From NCBI GenBank assembly GCA_903813345.2, contig CAIIXF020000005.1, forward strand, positions 29,203,375 through 29,267,374: DNA of 64,000 nucleotides, in the 5' to 3' direction. The DNA is from Owenia fusiformis (Eukaryota; Annelida; Polychaeta; Sabellida; Oweniidae). Each line of letters begins with the position of its first letter. Position 1 is the first letter of the stretch. This document shows positions 47,601-59,470 of the stretch, in pieces. The notes under the pieces were generated by a model. The model worked only from the letters and a program-made list of their open reading frames with translations. It did not search any database and was not told the origin of the DNA. Both the position numbers and the translations under genes were made by a program.

Positions 47601-47723
47601 GTGTGTCTGTATGTTAGAGCAGACAAGAATGAAAAGTTACGAAGTGACTCGAAAGTCTGTGGTAACAGTGCAGCAATATGTACGGGCTCAGTGGTATCTG
47701 AGGAGACCTACAACGTTGAATGA
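47601..47723 (+). other. Possible exon, 41 codons with stop
   Basis: TTTTTTTTGTTATAAGCCTCAG precedes a frame that is open in phase 0 for 40 codons (VCLYVRADKNEKLRSDSKVC and onward) and stops at TGA 47721-47723. Joined to exon B in phase 0 it would give a short isoform of about 100 residues. TCTGTG/GTAACA at 47661 could be a donor instead. Only splice signals and phase support it. Confidence 0.25.
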
Positions 47724-49429
47724 GATCAGAGATGCCATTCATATTTCATTTTGAGGAATGATTTTGTGTTATGTATATTAGGCCTGTTTATTGAATTCTG
47801 TGGTTAGCATAACATTTATATTTCATTGGGACATTCTGTTCTGTTTTAAACCATTTATTGGTCAGAATATGTAAAATGAGAATTTTGCAACATATTCTGC
47901 CCCCTCTCCTCCATCGGGTATGTTGAGAGTGGCTTGAAACAAGATAACTTTGCATATGAGAGACTATCGAGTCTCATATTTTTCCCATTCTGAGTATGCA
48001 CCATTGACAACATGATAAAACATATATTTTCAGTCAAATTGCCTTCAAAACAGAAAAATGTATGAAAAAGAACTTTGGGAAAGTTTAGAGTTTAGTAATT
48101 TGTATAAGAAGACGACTGGCGAACATGTGGCCAGGAAGCTATGGTTACCTTCAGTAATTGCAATATCCCATGTAAACAAATTGATGAAATGATACCCTCC
48201 ACATCTCAACACGACTGACCAAATGATGATCTATTTTGACCAAATGGTGCAATATATGAGCTATAATGTCCTGAAAAAGTGATAATAAGTGATGTATGAT
48301 GGTTATTTCTCAGTAGTTTACCTGAGGTTGTATACACCTTTGCCTTTTATCAATAAACTATAACATACTGACTGACTGATGGTGACCACATACATCTGTG
48401 GCTTGTTTTCAGTTTCATGAAACTTTCATAGGTAACATCAAAGATCCGTTTCTAATTGTAAGAGTGTGGCTGGAGTTTTGCTTTTGAGAAGGGTAGTAGC
48501 ATGCTAACATTACTAACAAAAGTATGTGTCTTGCATTATTGAAGCCTTTAGGTATGTGGGTGGAGGAGGGGGTGGATGAATGGTTTTGTTGTCCTCATTG
48601 TAAGGAGTAAGGTTTCTACCACTCTAAATAAGGTATTTTTACCAGTTTCAAGAAATGTAAAATAATTGACAAAACCTTCACCATAATCAGTCAAGTTCAT
48701 ACATGCAACTCATTACATTGCATTGAGGGGAGTTAACAGTCAGCAGGATTACAAAGTAATAGTGAGGAATGAATTTAACTATGATTGCTTTTAAGCCATG
48801 ATTTGGCTCAGAACCCTCATGCATGTTTTGCTCTTTTAGTTTCTTCTGAATTTGAGAGATAAAGTTTTACTCTGATAGACCAGATATATGGTAAAGCTTT
48901 CATTCATGTATAAATGTTTACATATCTGCCACATAACATTTTGCTTGAGAGGTATGAACTTAAACTCTCTTTATGATTCCCTCTAAAATAATTCATTAGA
49001 TCCTTCAATGATGGGAAAGCTTTAGCACATGCAATATAGTGCTGCCATCTTTCAAAGCCAACTATTTCTATTTGTTAGTGTGAATTGTGAAAATAAAATG
49101 CCTATCTTCTTATATCACTGGCAAAGAAAACAAACATACAAGTATTGACCTATTTCTGAATCATGGAAAAGAGAACAGATTTTTCTTCATTATCATCTTA
49201 CATGTCAAAATGAAACAGTTGCGTTACATTTCATGATTTCGATGTTGTATAATTAGCATCTATAAACTCTTGACTGATCCTCACAATCTGTGAAATGTTG
49301 AATTAAAACAAAGGTGAACATTCAACAGACATAGTGATCATTCTTTCTGTGATATTGACAAACATTTCACTGGGAAATATACACGTATATGGTTGGATTT
49401 TTATTGTATGGACTGAGGATAGAATTTCA

Positions 49430-49537
49430 ATGCCAAATCCAGTTAGAAAGAAGTTGAGTAGAATTGGAGGTGAAATGTTGAAGTTTGTGAAATGGAAAAA
49501 AGATGGAATCCTAGTTCACTATGATGTTGTACCTCGG
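49430..49537 (+). CDS. Candidate alternative first coding exon C
   Basis: ATG at 49430 opens 36 codons (MPNPVRKKLSRIGGEMLKF and onward to YDVVPR) ending in phase 0 at CCTCGG/GTAAGT, a near-perfect donor. The peptide is strongly basic (KK, KWKK). No acceptor lies directly upstream. It shares phase and architecture with exons A, B, D and E. Family not recognised. Confidence 0.55.
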
Positions 49538-50795
49538 GTAAGTCAATATGGTTTCAAGATAACAAGTGGCAGGTTTTATGTAGTCTCACTCTTTATTATG
49601 GGGAGGTGAGATGTATGTAAGGGGCGAGGGAAGGGGGTCATGACATTGAAGCACTGCTCAGTCTATTCTTAATTTTTATACTTAAACCATCATTTTTATT
49701 TTGTTAAATATTTAAAGGTATTATATTATTTTTAAGATTTAAGATGATTTCCACCTCATTTTCCCACCACCATTTTATTAATAAATCACTATTTTCATTT
49801 CTTATCTCTACAGATAAATTCTACATTTAGCAAAGTAATAATATTAGTGACATTTATCAAGTATTCTAAGAACTATTGAAATCGGATCTAATAAGAAAAA
49901 AATTCTGATAAATTATAGTTGAACAAGCTTTTGATGAAAGAAGTACTTCCTCATATAATAAGAAAATAGAGAAAACGTGTAGGTCTATTTTGTATTTTTA
50001 CCTGTGCGAATTTAAATGTCAATATTTTATTAATAACCACAATCTGGAATTCAATGTAATTATCATGAAATTAATACTGAAAGTAGCACTTGTTAAAATA
50101 TGTCAATCCATGAATCATTGCAAAGCCTACACCACAAACTATTGATATTATTTATTCTCTACTTGAAATAAGGCCACCGAGGAAATACTTTAGTATTATA
50201 TATTTATCCTTAATGTATCTTTTGTTTGACTATTTAAGTATACTGATGTTAAGGATAGTCTTAAAACGTCTGGGATTTCTCTTGAAATATCAACATTTGG
50301 AAACAGTACACAGTTGTGCGAAAATGTTGGGTTTTTTTTTGTTATTGAGATCAGTTCTGGATCTAATCCAGTAGTTTTTATACCCTTTTTACCAGTAATC
50401 AGTGCCTCACACACTCTTAAGATGAGTCATAAGTTCTGAATTTGTAGAGCCAATTAGAACTTAACCCAACTTACTGTGCCACATCACATTTCATATAATG
50501 TTAAAACAGGTAAACACATTACGGCATATAACTCTTTGGTATGTTCTTATCGGTTGAACACCTAACTTTTAAATGATTTGATTTAATAAGAGTATAGTGT
50601 ACTATATGGTAAGCCCAGGGTAGTGTGTTTCATAATTGCCGAACTTTGGAACAGAATAGAGCATATGTATATCTATGTATGGCTTCTGTGTTACTAAACA
50701 GTGGGGGAGTTGGAAACACTTGTTAGATGTATCATAGTTATATGTAACTGACATCATATGGATGATGCACCAGTGTGAAAAACAGCTACTTATGT

Positions 50796-50962
50796 ATGTA
50801 TTAAACCTGTTTAATCTGAACACCACTGGGGCTTGCCAAACATTTATGTTAGGAGTTATTCACATTTCAAGGTTTAACATGGGTGCAATGGGAGAATAGT
50901 AGTGATACAGATATAACAAGTTCAGATTAGAGAGGTGTTGGACATACAGGTTTTATTGCATA
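50796..50962. mobile_element. CAGTAAAACCTG-type MITE, copy 6
   Basis: Left ATTAAACCTGTTTAATCTGA followed by ACACC, right GAGGTGTTGGACATACAGGT followed by TTTATTGCA. The ends have lost the CAGT/ACTG core. Confidence 0.45.
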
Positions 50963-51769
50963 TATATGATAATATATCACATTACATTATAAACATCTTC
51001 AAAGAGGATTCAGATACTGCTTGGCTAATATCAGATTAAACACTGCCAGACAGAGAAAATCATTACTGAAGTATTTTGATAATTTTCAACATTAGACCAA
51101 AACAACAGCAAGTTGTGAATATAATTTATCTCACTCAGCTGACATATGGGAAGGACTTCAACACCAGGATGGGTTGTGGTTTGAATATTGTTTCATATTA
51201 GAAAAACGTGCTATGAATTTGCATAAAGAACTGAAGACACACTAAAAGCAATTCAAATCAGGAATTCAGTGCTATACATTTTGACCTCATTAAAATGTCT
51301 GAAAGAACCATTAAACAGACTTGTGGAAGCGATAAACACGAATGTTTATGAATTGAACAAAAAAATATAGCTACAATTTTCAATGAGAGATTTTATCATT
51401 ATTGTAATGTCAAACCAACTTGAACCGTTAATATGTGAATAGGATACCAATCTCATATACTGTCATATACAATGAAAATTTGACATCTGTTTTGAAGTAC
51501 AAGTTCAGAATAAAAGGATGCTCATATGATAACTACTGCGAGAGTTCACTTTAGTTAATGTATAGTGGTATTTCAAAAATGAAAATAATTTTGAGAGATT
51601 GTAGTGTCAACTTTATTTGAGGACATATAAATCGAGATAACACATTTAATGATTAAACTTTAACATGTGATTTCTATCTAGGACATTTTTAGAATATATT
51701 TCAGTTCCAAACTGATAGCATGTGATGGCATAGGATTACCTCATGTTCGACTAGACAGGTTAAATGGAT

Positions 51770-51990
51770 CTTAAATTATTGGATAAAGGATTATTAGAAA
51801 GAGGATTATAGTCTAAAGATACATGATTATTATTCAAGGATTATGAAATAAAGGATTGTGAGACATATGATTATTAAATAAAAGATTATAAGATGAAAGA
51901 TTATGAAACAGATGATTATTTAATGAAGTATTAAAAATGAAAGACAATCAGATCTGTATGAAGGATTATAAGACACATACATTGCGAAAA
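51770..51990 (+). repeat. Degenerate GGATTAT array
   Basis: Irregular units of about 17-25 bp of the form AAAGGATTATAAGATA/GATGATTATTAAAT. AT-rich and noncoding. Confidence 0.6.
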
Positions 51991-53502
51991 CAGAAAGTAC
52001 CAGAGTAATATAGTTCATATCTCTAGTTTATTTGATCGGAAATAAAATTCTTAGTAGGTTATCAGACTATAAATTGTGCTTGAGAGACATAAATGACCAG
52101 AGAGTGATAAAATATTCAGATGAAAGGATTGAATTGAAAACAATGGTCATTATTACAGACACTCGCTACCTGTGTTATTAAGAACTTTTATGACAACAGC
52201 TCGATTGTGGTGCCATATTTTATTGAACAATTCGCATCAGGTACAACTTTGATGTTAGAACCAAAGTAAGAATATACAGTCCCTAGTTTTGGATAGCCTG
52301 TGCTATGTTGTTGTAATGCTGATTGGCTGAAACAAGTCATGTGATGTATAGATGATACCTGGGATATAGCATTGATGCATATGGTGTAACAACAGTTCAG
52401 GAGTAGCAAAAGAACTGATCCAGCTTGTAATAATAATGTGTTTTATGGAACAAACATAGCAGCTTTCAAATAGATAATAGACATTTTAATGCCTGACAAC
52501 AGATGTCTCATCCCTGAGCTTTCCTGGCTCAAAAAAGCAGATCAAGAAGTTGACATTTAACTGAAATAAGAGAATTTCTATGTGATTTTAGCTGTAAATT
52601 AACTGAGCATCAGTCGTGACTGCCCTTCTGGGATGAAGTCAGGTTTCAGAGCAGAATTCTGACAGTTTTCACCTGCTGCTTCGATAAGACCCTTTAAAAA
52701 GTAACACAATGAGAAATCACATTGAGATTTTTCTAGTTATAGTCTTATGAAAGGCAGTGCTTTAGATGGAACCATTTTCTGCAAGCGCACCTTTTCTGAA
52801 TCAGTAAAAGAATACCAAATTCTTGGATCAAAGCACCAAGGTAACATACTATCGCAAATATACATCTTGTTTTTACTGTATCAAAGAATAATCGGATATA
52901 AGGAAATTGAACACTACCCTCAGAGCATAAATCAACGTAATATCAATGGATTAGCATAAAAGCAACTAAGATTTCTACAAGTTTACATTAAGGCTCTGAT
53001 TCTAGATTTGGGCTTATATTACTGTATCAACTAGATTTATATTTAGTCTTTGACAGAATATGCTGCAAGATTAACTTTATTGGCCTCAATTACAGCCAGC
53101 AAAAAGTTAATCAGATGAATCAAAATTGACAGTCATAACAAATCTCAAAATCTCAAATGGATGCTATGTGTTCAGTCTGAGCAATACAGTCACGAAAATT
53201 CTAAATAAAGACCAATTAAAATCAGAATCCTGACTGGACTATAAATTACAACATAATCATAACAGGAGGGGATAACTTGACAATAAATCTACAACACTCG
53301 GAGAAGATTAGAAAGTGTACTTTGTTCCTCTGGAGCAATCTGAACCGGCCAAGATGTAGATATTACATAACACGTGGATGTATAGTGTTTGATAGATAAC
53401 TGCAATGTTTATGAAAGAAATCTTGGAATAATTACACCATATTTGTCTAACATTAAGCAGCTTTGAAGTGAAATTCCCTATCAGGAATTATTCGATGATG
53501 AC

Positions 53503-53619
53503 ATGTATGGTATGGAATATAAAGTAGATAGTACAGTTGTAGAGAGAAGAGAAGATCGCAGACCAAAGGATGGGACGATGAATTTTGTGCGACGTGCAAG
53601 TTTTAGGATGTCACGTTGG
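53503..53619 (+). CDS. Candidate alternative first coding exon D
   Basis: ATG at 53503 opens 39 codons (MYGMEYKVDSTVVERREDRR and onward to RRASFRMSRW) ending in phase 0 at CGTTGG/GTAAGT. RRAS is a textbook basophilic (PKA-type) phosphorylation motif. Translation could also start at the internal MNF. An in-frame TGA lies at 53464-53466, so the frame does not extend far upstream. Same phase and layout as exons A, B, C and E. Confidence 0.55.
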
Positions 53620-54154
53620 GTAAGTTGGGTTTAGTAGATTATAATATTCTGTACTAGTCACTGTCATGTACTAAGGATAAGTATAAATCCCTCCGACCCT
53701 CCCCTATCAGGTTTTTGAAAGGAAAGTGAAAAACTAAGACGATTCTAATGAAAAAAGCAAACCACATAATCATGTCACATTTGCTCTTAGAGACTAAGAT
53801 AACTGAAGAAAGATGAAAAAATCACATTCTTGCATCGAGTCACAGAAGCTGTGTTTTATACGAAACAGAGGGCCCAGGGGCTTGGTGCAAGACTATTACA
53901 TTATCTTAACATTAAACTGCAATCTGTTGCTCTATACCTATGGCCTTTTTCATCTTGACTCATAAGATCTCACCTTACCTGGGTATGCCTGGGGTTAGAG
54001 CAGATGTTCTGAGACAGGTTGTTATCCCATGCTGGGGGGCACAACATGGTGCTATCTTAAAAATTAGAGTGTTCTGGTGGCATAGACATTTGAGTCCTCT
54101 AACAGGTTTCTCTACCTAGGTGATATCCTACATGTATTTTTTTTGGGAAGATGC

Positions 54155-54412
54155 GTGGATTTTCAATGTGTCTTATTTGAGAAGCTATTATTAGGATCAC
54201 ATTATAAGAAAATGTTTGATGTCTTTCCCCACATTCTTTAACATAGTCTTAGAGTCCCTCTCCCTCCCTTCCTCAATGTGTCAATATTTGAGAAGCTATT
54301 AGTAGAATCACATGCTTCTTATATAAAGAATATATATAAGAAAATGTATGATGTCTTTCCCCACATTCTCTAACATAGTCTTAGAGTCCCCCTCCCTCCC
54401 TTCCTCAATGAG
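54155..54412 (+). repeat. ~130 bp direct duplication
   Basis: Two direct copies run from GAGAAGCTATTA, through AAGAAAATGT(T/A)TGATGTC, CCCCACATTCT and AACATAGTCTTAGAGTCC, to CCTCCCTTCCTCAATG. The second copy has a short TATATAAAGAA-type insertion. It includes half of a C-tract foldback element. Confidence 0.8.
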
Positions 54413-55344
54413 TGCTTATTTACTTTAGCTCTTGTTCTAGGGGAAGTATGTGTTGGGGCACAAATGGGTTGACACAAGACTTACTCTAGGTGAATTCCAG
54501 AAATGAAGTAAATGATTCTCAAAGAGTAATGTGGGTGTCTTTGGTATGTGTTCCAAAATGTTGCCTCTTGCGATCTTTCCTTTTTGATCCAGTATCCTTT
54601 TTCTGTAAACTGAGGGAACCTACCCAGTTTTTTAATGCTAAATTGACCATATTGAAACAAGTGAAGGTTATACTAATTACGCAGAAACTGGGTTACAGAA
54701 TGGCTTAGTTGCTCTAATATTTACGTTTGCATTTCCTCCAAGTAACTGTGTTTATGACAGCTCATTATTTACAACGAAAACAAAAGTAGATTGTTTGAGA
54801 CGGATGAGTTGAATTGTTGCTTATAGAGATAGAAGGATCATTCTGATTTTTCTGTCTCCCTTTACCACTGATTCTTTTTGAGGAGGATATTGAAAATCAT
54901 AAGTTCTGAAGTAACACCCCCCCCCCCGCTCCAGTTTACAGTTTCTGTTAAAATTAAAAACCAAGGCAGAAAAGAACATGGAGATGGCTGATGTAGGTCT
55001 AAATATACATGTAGGAAATTACTTGTTAAAGAAAGTGAAAATGTATTTATTTCTCCACATACTTGACCGAAGACCACATCTAAACATTAATTAGAAGAAC
55101 ATTTCCGTATTTATCAACTGAAACATAATCTGTAGTAAGAATATGACCACAGGTGAATTAACCTATGCCCTATGGAAAATGCTACAGAAACATAACCTCT
55201 GACAGCTCTCACCTTTAAAGACCCTGTTTTGGTTTCTCCAGTTTCACCAGTTTCTACTCATGAAATTTGAGAAATTGGTTATCAGTCAGCAGTAAAGTGC
55301 TCTTGATAGTTAATGAGCCATTTTGATAATTTTGGGATATCTTG

Positions 55345-55645
55345 CAGGTATGAATACCTTTCTATATGAACACCTTGCTATTATGAACATCTTGTTTTTG
55401 TGGACACCTTTCTATTATGAACACCTTTCTGTGAATACCTTATCAATATGAACATCTAGCTTATTATGTGAATAGATCCTCATATGAACACCTTTCGAAA
55501 TTTCAAATACCTTTCTATATAAACATCTTGCTGTTCTGAACGCTTCTTACACGAAGACCTTGTTAATATGTCATCCTTTCGAAATTTTGAACACCTTTAT
55601 TAATGAACACATATATAAACACCTCTCATCATGAACACATTGGTA
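55345..55645 (+). repeat. Degenerate GAACACCTTTCTAT array
   Basis: About 15 irregular units of roughly 20 bp: GAACACCTTGCTATTAT, GAACACCTTTCTGTG, GAACATCTTGCTGTTCT and similar. Relative of the array at 37125-37390. Confidence 0.6.
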
Positions 55646-57486
55646 TAATCCTTTTCTAAGTGCTATAAGTGAACACAGACTCAGTGCAAAGTCTAATATT
55701 GGCAAGAATTGCTTGAACAGAAGGGAGGAACTGTTTTATCAGATCATCTGTTTTAACATGGGTTATTAACAGAAACTCAGTGATCCAAAGTTGAGAAGTT
55801 CACCAATAAGGATCACTGATGTCTGGAGGATTTGTGAAGGTTATCTGGGGACTTGTCTAATCCAGAGCACAGAATATTACCTATGTAAAGAAAGAGTTGA
55901 AATTTAGTCTTGTATCAATACTTTTTATGCATCCTTTTCAATAGTTTAATTCTGCTTCTTAAAAGAGAGCTTCATCTACATTCTTTGAATGAGAGGTATC
56001 TGATTCAGCCTACAAAATCAGAGTCTACTCTATTAGAGTCTGGTCCTCATGGTAGCCTATGCGACTGTACCTCTCTGCTACAAATTTACCTACACATGGT
56101 AGGTAAAAGGTGGGGGTAGTCAGTGATCAGAGGCTTGACACAATCCTTGAGGTCTTCTCTTGTTTCTCTTTTAGTAGACATCATTGACTACATTATCTCA
56201 CCAAACAAAAATTGAGTAAAGATGAAACATTCATCTAGACAAATCTGTATATTAGCCAGGGCCCTGCATTCCTACCAGATATAATTCAACAAATGGGAGG
56301 ATGTAATATGTAAGCAATCAAATAAGATATGAGCTTCATTAAGAATAGAGCCAATAATTATACACCACCATGTTGATAGAAACAGTTTAGTTGAATAATT
56401 AGATTATCTCTTCTCAGGATGGTTCCGTTAATATCTGTTGATTTCTACATATGTATTTAGATACATGTAAATAGTGTAAAATCACTTGCTAATTTGTGCT
56501 CTCTGCAAGAGCTTCCATACTCTTAAAGGCCCTATGCAAAGATTGAAAATATATGGTTTAAACTTTATACATGGCCTTTAATCTTTCTGTCAGGAGAGTA
56601 AAGAATGAGGTTACGTGTAAAGACTTTCCACATTGCTGAAACATGTGCATAATAAACTCTACTCACGTGTGTGCCTGTCAGGTAGAGCAGATTTACCTGA
56701 CAGTATATTACATCATTCCTTACCTTTAATTAAGCTTACCTGACATAAGAGAAGAGTCAATCTATGCATAACACGAAAGGAAACGCCTTTAGTAGATAGA
56801 TTGTTATTTGTGCAGTTAATTATAGCACCAAGATAATGTAACATAAGTAGTCTTAGAGCATCAGACTTCAAATAGATTTATCTAAGATGAAGAAATCCTA
56901 GATTCATTCTTGCCTTAGTGCATAAAATAATAGGATACTTGACCATTTTTGATGTTGACATTTTTTTTGAACACAGGTAAAATGAGAACTTTGCGTGAAA
57001 AAATAGATTTGCCTAATAGATTTTTTAAGAAAATTACAAAATCAATGTATTTTCATTGTCTGTTACTTAATACATTTGAGTCATTAGGCCCTGGTGGTGA
57101 AGTAGTAGCAAGTATATATTGAAAAGGGCTATTTCTGATACTCTTACTATAACAATGTTGTATTTTTGCTTGACTCAGCTCACATGAACATGCTCTTGCA
57201 TATGTGGTTTTTATAGCTATATCAAATATACCACGATGACTTGGTAGTCTTGCGTAAAGGCTATTCAGCACCTTCACAAAAAGCAAAAAACTAATAATTC
57301 GAGAAATGTCATTTTGACATACAATTGAGATAATTTGATTTTGAATCATATATTCTACCATAATGTATAAACATTTATAATGTGGAAACCTTTACCTAGT
57401 TCATTATTAATTATTGGCGTCATAAAAATATAAGACATGTACCCCTTTCCCCTATTATTCTCTGACTCTAAGTGCCCATCTTGTGT

Positions 57487-57585
57487 AAGTGCTGACACCC
57501 CCCCCCCATGCCCCCCCCTTAATCAGAGAAAATATAAAGGAGGGGGAGGGATACAGGTTTTGATTCAAAAATAGATGACACAGGT
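57487..57585. mobile_element. C-tract/G-tract foldback element
   Basis: GTGCTGACACC and a C-run broken by ATG, then AAAGGAGGGGGAGGGATACA followed by GGTTTTGATTCAAA. A diverged member of the family. Confidence 0.4.
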
Positions 57586-57764
57586 TTGTGGAATTTGTTC
57601 CCACATACAAAAATACTTCAGCTATTACTTAAACTTATTTTACTTTCATTTCTTTTGTTTGTACATAACATGCACTAATGTACATTTTGAATTTTGATAC
57701 AAAAAATCTTACTTCAGTTTCATTTCTTTTGTTTGAATGAAACATGTCCTTATACACATGTTAA

Positions 57765-57939
57765 TACAGTAAAATCCGTATATCAGAACATTTGTCTGTT
57801 CTGAACATCCCTGAATAGATGCCAACACTTTTTCTTGGTCCCAATCTCCCATAGATGAAACCTTGAAACGTGAACATCTGCTGATCCAATCAATTTTGAC
57901 TGGTCCAAGTGATGTTCGGATAAGACAGGTTTTACTGCA
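57765..57939. mobile_element. CAGTAAAACCTG-type MITE, copy 7
   Basis: Left TACAGTAAAATCCGTATATC, right GTTCGGATAAGACAGGTTTT followed by ACTGCA. The inner GAACATC/GATGTTC pairs are also inverted. One of the two best-preserved copies, about 175 bp. Confidence 0.65.
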
Positions 57940-58387
57940 ATTGTAAAAGGAAAAAGAATTCATGATGACATCATAGAAATGATATTTCCAGTGTTAATAC
58001 AGCTGGTGTTTAACCAAGTTGAGAAATTCAAAATTTATGTTACTTTTGACCAGTTTTGGATATTTCTTGGTCAGAATAAGTTAGGAAGGATTCGGCAGCC
58101 AGGTAGGAAGGGACACTACACAGTAAGAAGACCGTGCATCTTTGTTGAAAGGTAAATCACATACATGTGCTTCACAGACAGAATCAGTTATCAGAGAGTA
58201 AAAATAACTGTCTATGAGTAAAGCAGTGATCTCCTCAGCATTAGAACAATTTAGTCCTGTACCCTGTTGGAAATTCGACAATTATTTGCCATTGTGTTGA
58301 AAAACGGATAGTACCCTGTCAATAGTATGAAATATTGAGACATTTTGACCCAGATGTATAAGTAGACATTGATTGAGCTATGGCCAA

Positions 58388-58499
58388 ACTGCCCTAATAC
58401 GTCACTTCCGCTGAATAGAAAAAAGTAGTTTAAAAAAAAAAGTCAGGCGTTTGCCCTTTTGCCCATTGACTAGTATGGTGACGTGAATTAGGGCAGTTT
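58388..58499. mobile_element. Small TIR element with CRE-like ends
   Basis: AAACTGCCCTAAT-ACGTCAC at the left and GTGACGT-GAATTAGGGCAGTTT at the right are inverted over about 20 bp and enclose about 70 bp. The subterminal ACGTCAC/GTGACGT are CRE half-palindromes. No coding capacity. Confidence 0.6.
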
Positions 58500-59384
58500 A
58501 GCCTACATCCATATACCACATATCCCAAAATTATACAGGCAAAAATTGAAATTATGAAGCAAAGAACACAAATTATTAGGGTGAAAATTCAAATTATACA
58601 ACCGCATTACGCCAAAAAGTATTCAAAATTAAGACACACCACATAGACATGTAATTCTAGGATCTGTGATATACTATGCTCTGATACTCCAGGGTAATAC
58701 TTTGATATTGAAGAAACAAAATATTTTCCTGGGTACAAAAGTAATTGCAGATTCTGGCCAATATGGTTTCACTTTATGTATGAATGGTCATTTTCAGGTC
58801 TTGTAGAAAGATAGTGAATGTGCCTGAATGGACAGAACATTACTATTTTATCTTACCACTTACCTGAGCATAAGTGTGTATATAAGATAGTGTTATCTTC
58901 ATCATAGGAGAGATCTACCTATAAGTGTTAGAATCGTTCATGCACAGAATATTGCTCAGTGACCTTACTACCTTTAGCAAAGGAAGACTTTGTAAGAATG
59001 TTACTGTTAAGATATTGTCATGTCATCAGTAATACCCAATTGAGCTTGTGTCATATCTCCCTCCACCCTACCCCCTTTCACTGCTGGTATATGGCATGAG
59101 AAAGGACTGTACTTGTAAATTACTATCTTAATGATAGTACAATCAAATCTCAGAAATAGTGGTACATTATTCCTATGAGGAACAGTCTGACCCAATGCAG
59201 GGAAATATCAAAACCCTTATACGAGTATTATCATTGATTTGAATGAAGTGTCTAATTTTAGTTTACTCTCTTGGGTGGGCTTTATTCATATAGATATGCC
59301 TTGTGGGATGCAATTTTCTCGTGGGGGTTTATTCCAAAGTGGGTGCAAATTTAGTCTAGCTACAAAAAGCAATTGTGAGCCCCC

Positions 59385-59470
59385 TGCCCAACACACCTCC
59401 CCTGTTTGAGAAGGTGTGTAGTCAAGTAGCGGGAGGGGGGGGGGTTACAGGGGCTAGTAGCTAGAATAGT
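59385..59470. mobile_element. C-tract/G-tract foldback element
   Basis: TGAGCCCCCTGCCC at the left and GCGGGAGGGGGGGGGGTTAC followed by AGGGGCTAGTAGCTAG at the right. An incomplete copy. Confidence 0.35.

Noticed and set aside
52747-52840. ATG frame MKGSALDG with donor CACCAAG/GTAACA
   Set aside because: It ends in phase 1, unlike the phase-0 series, and the peptide is unremarkable; possible exon, but unsupported.
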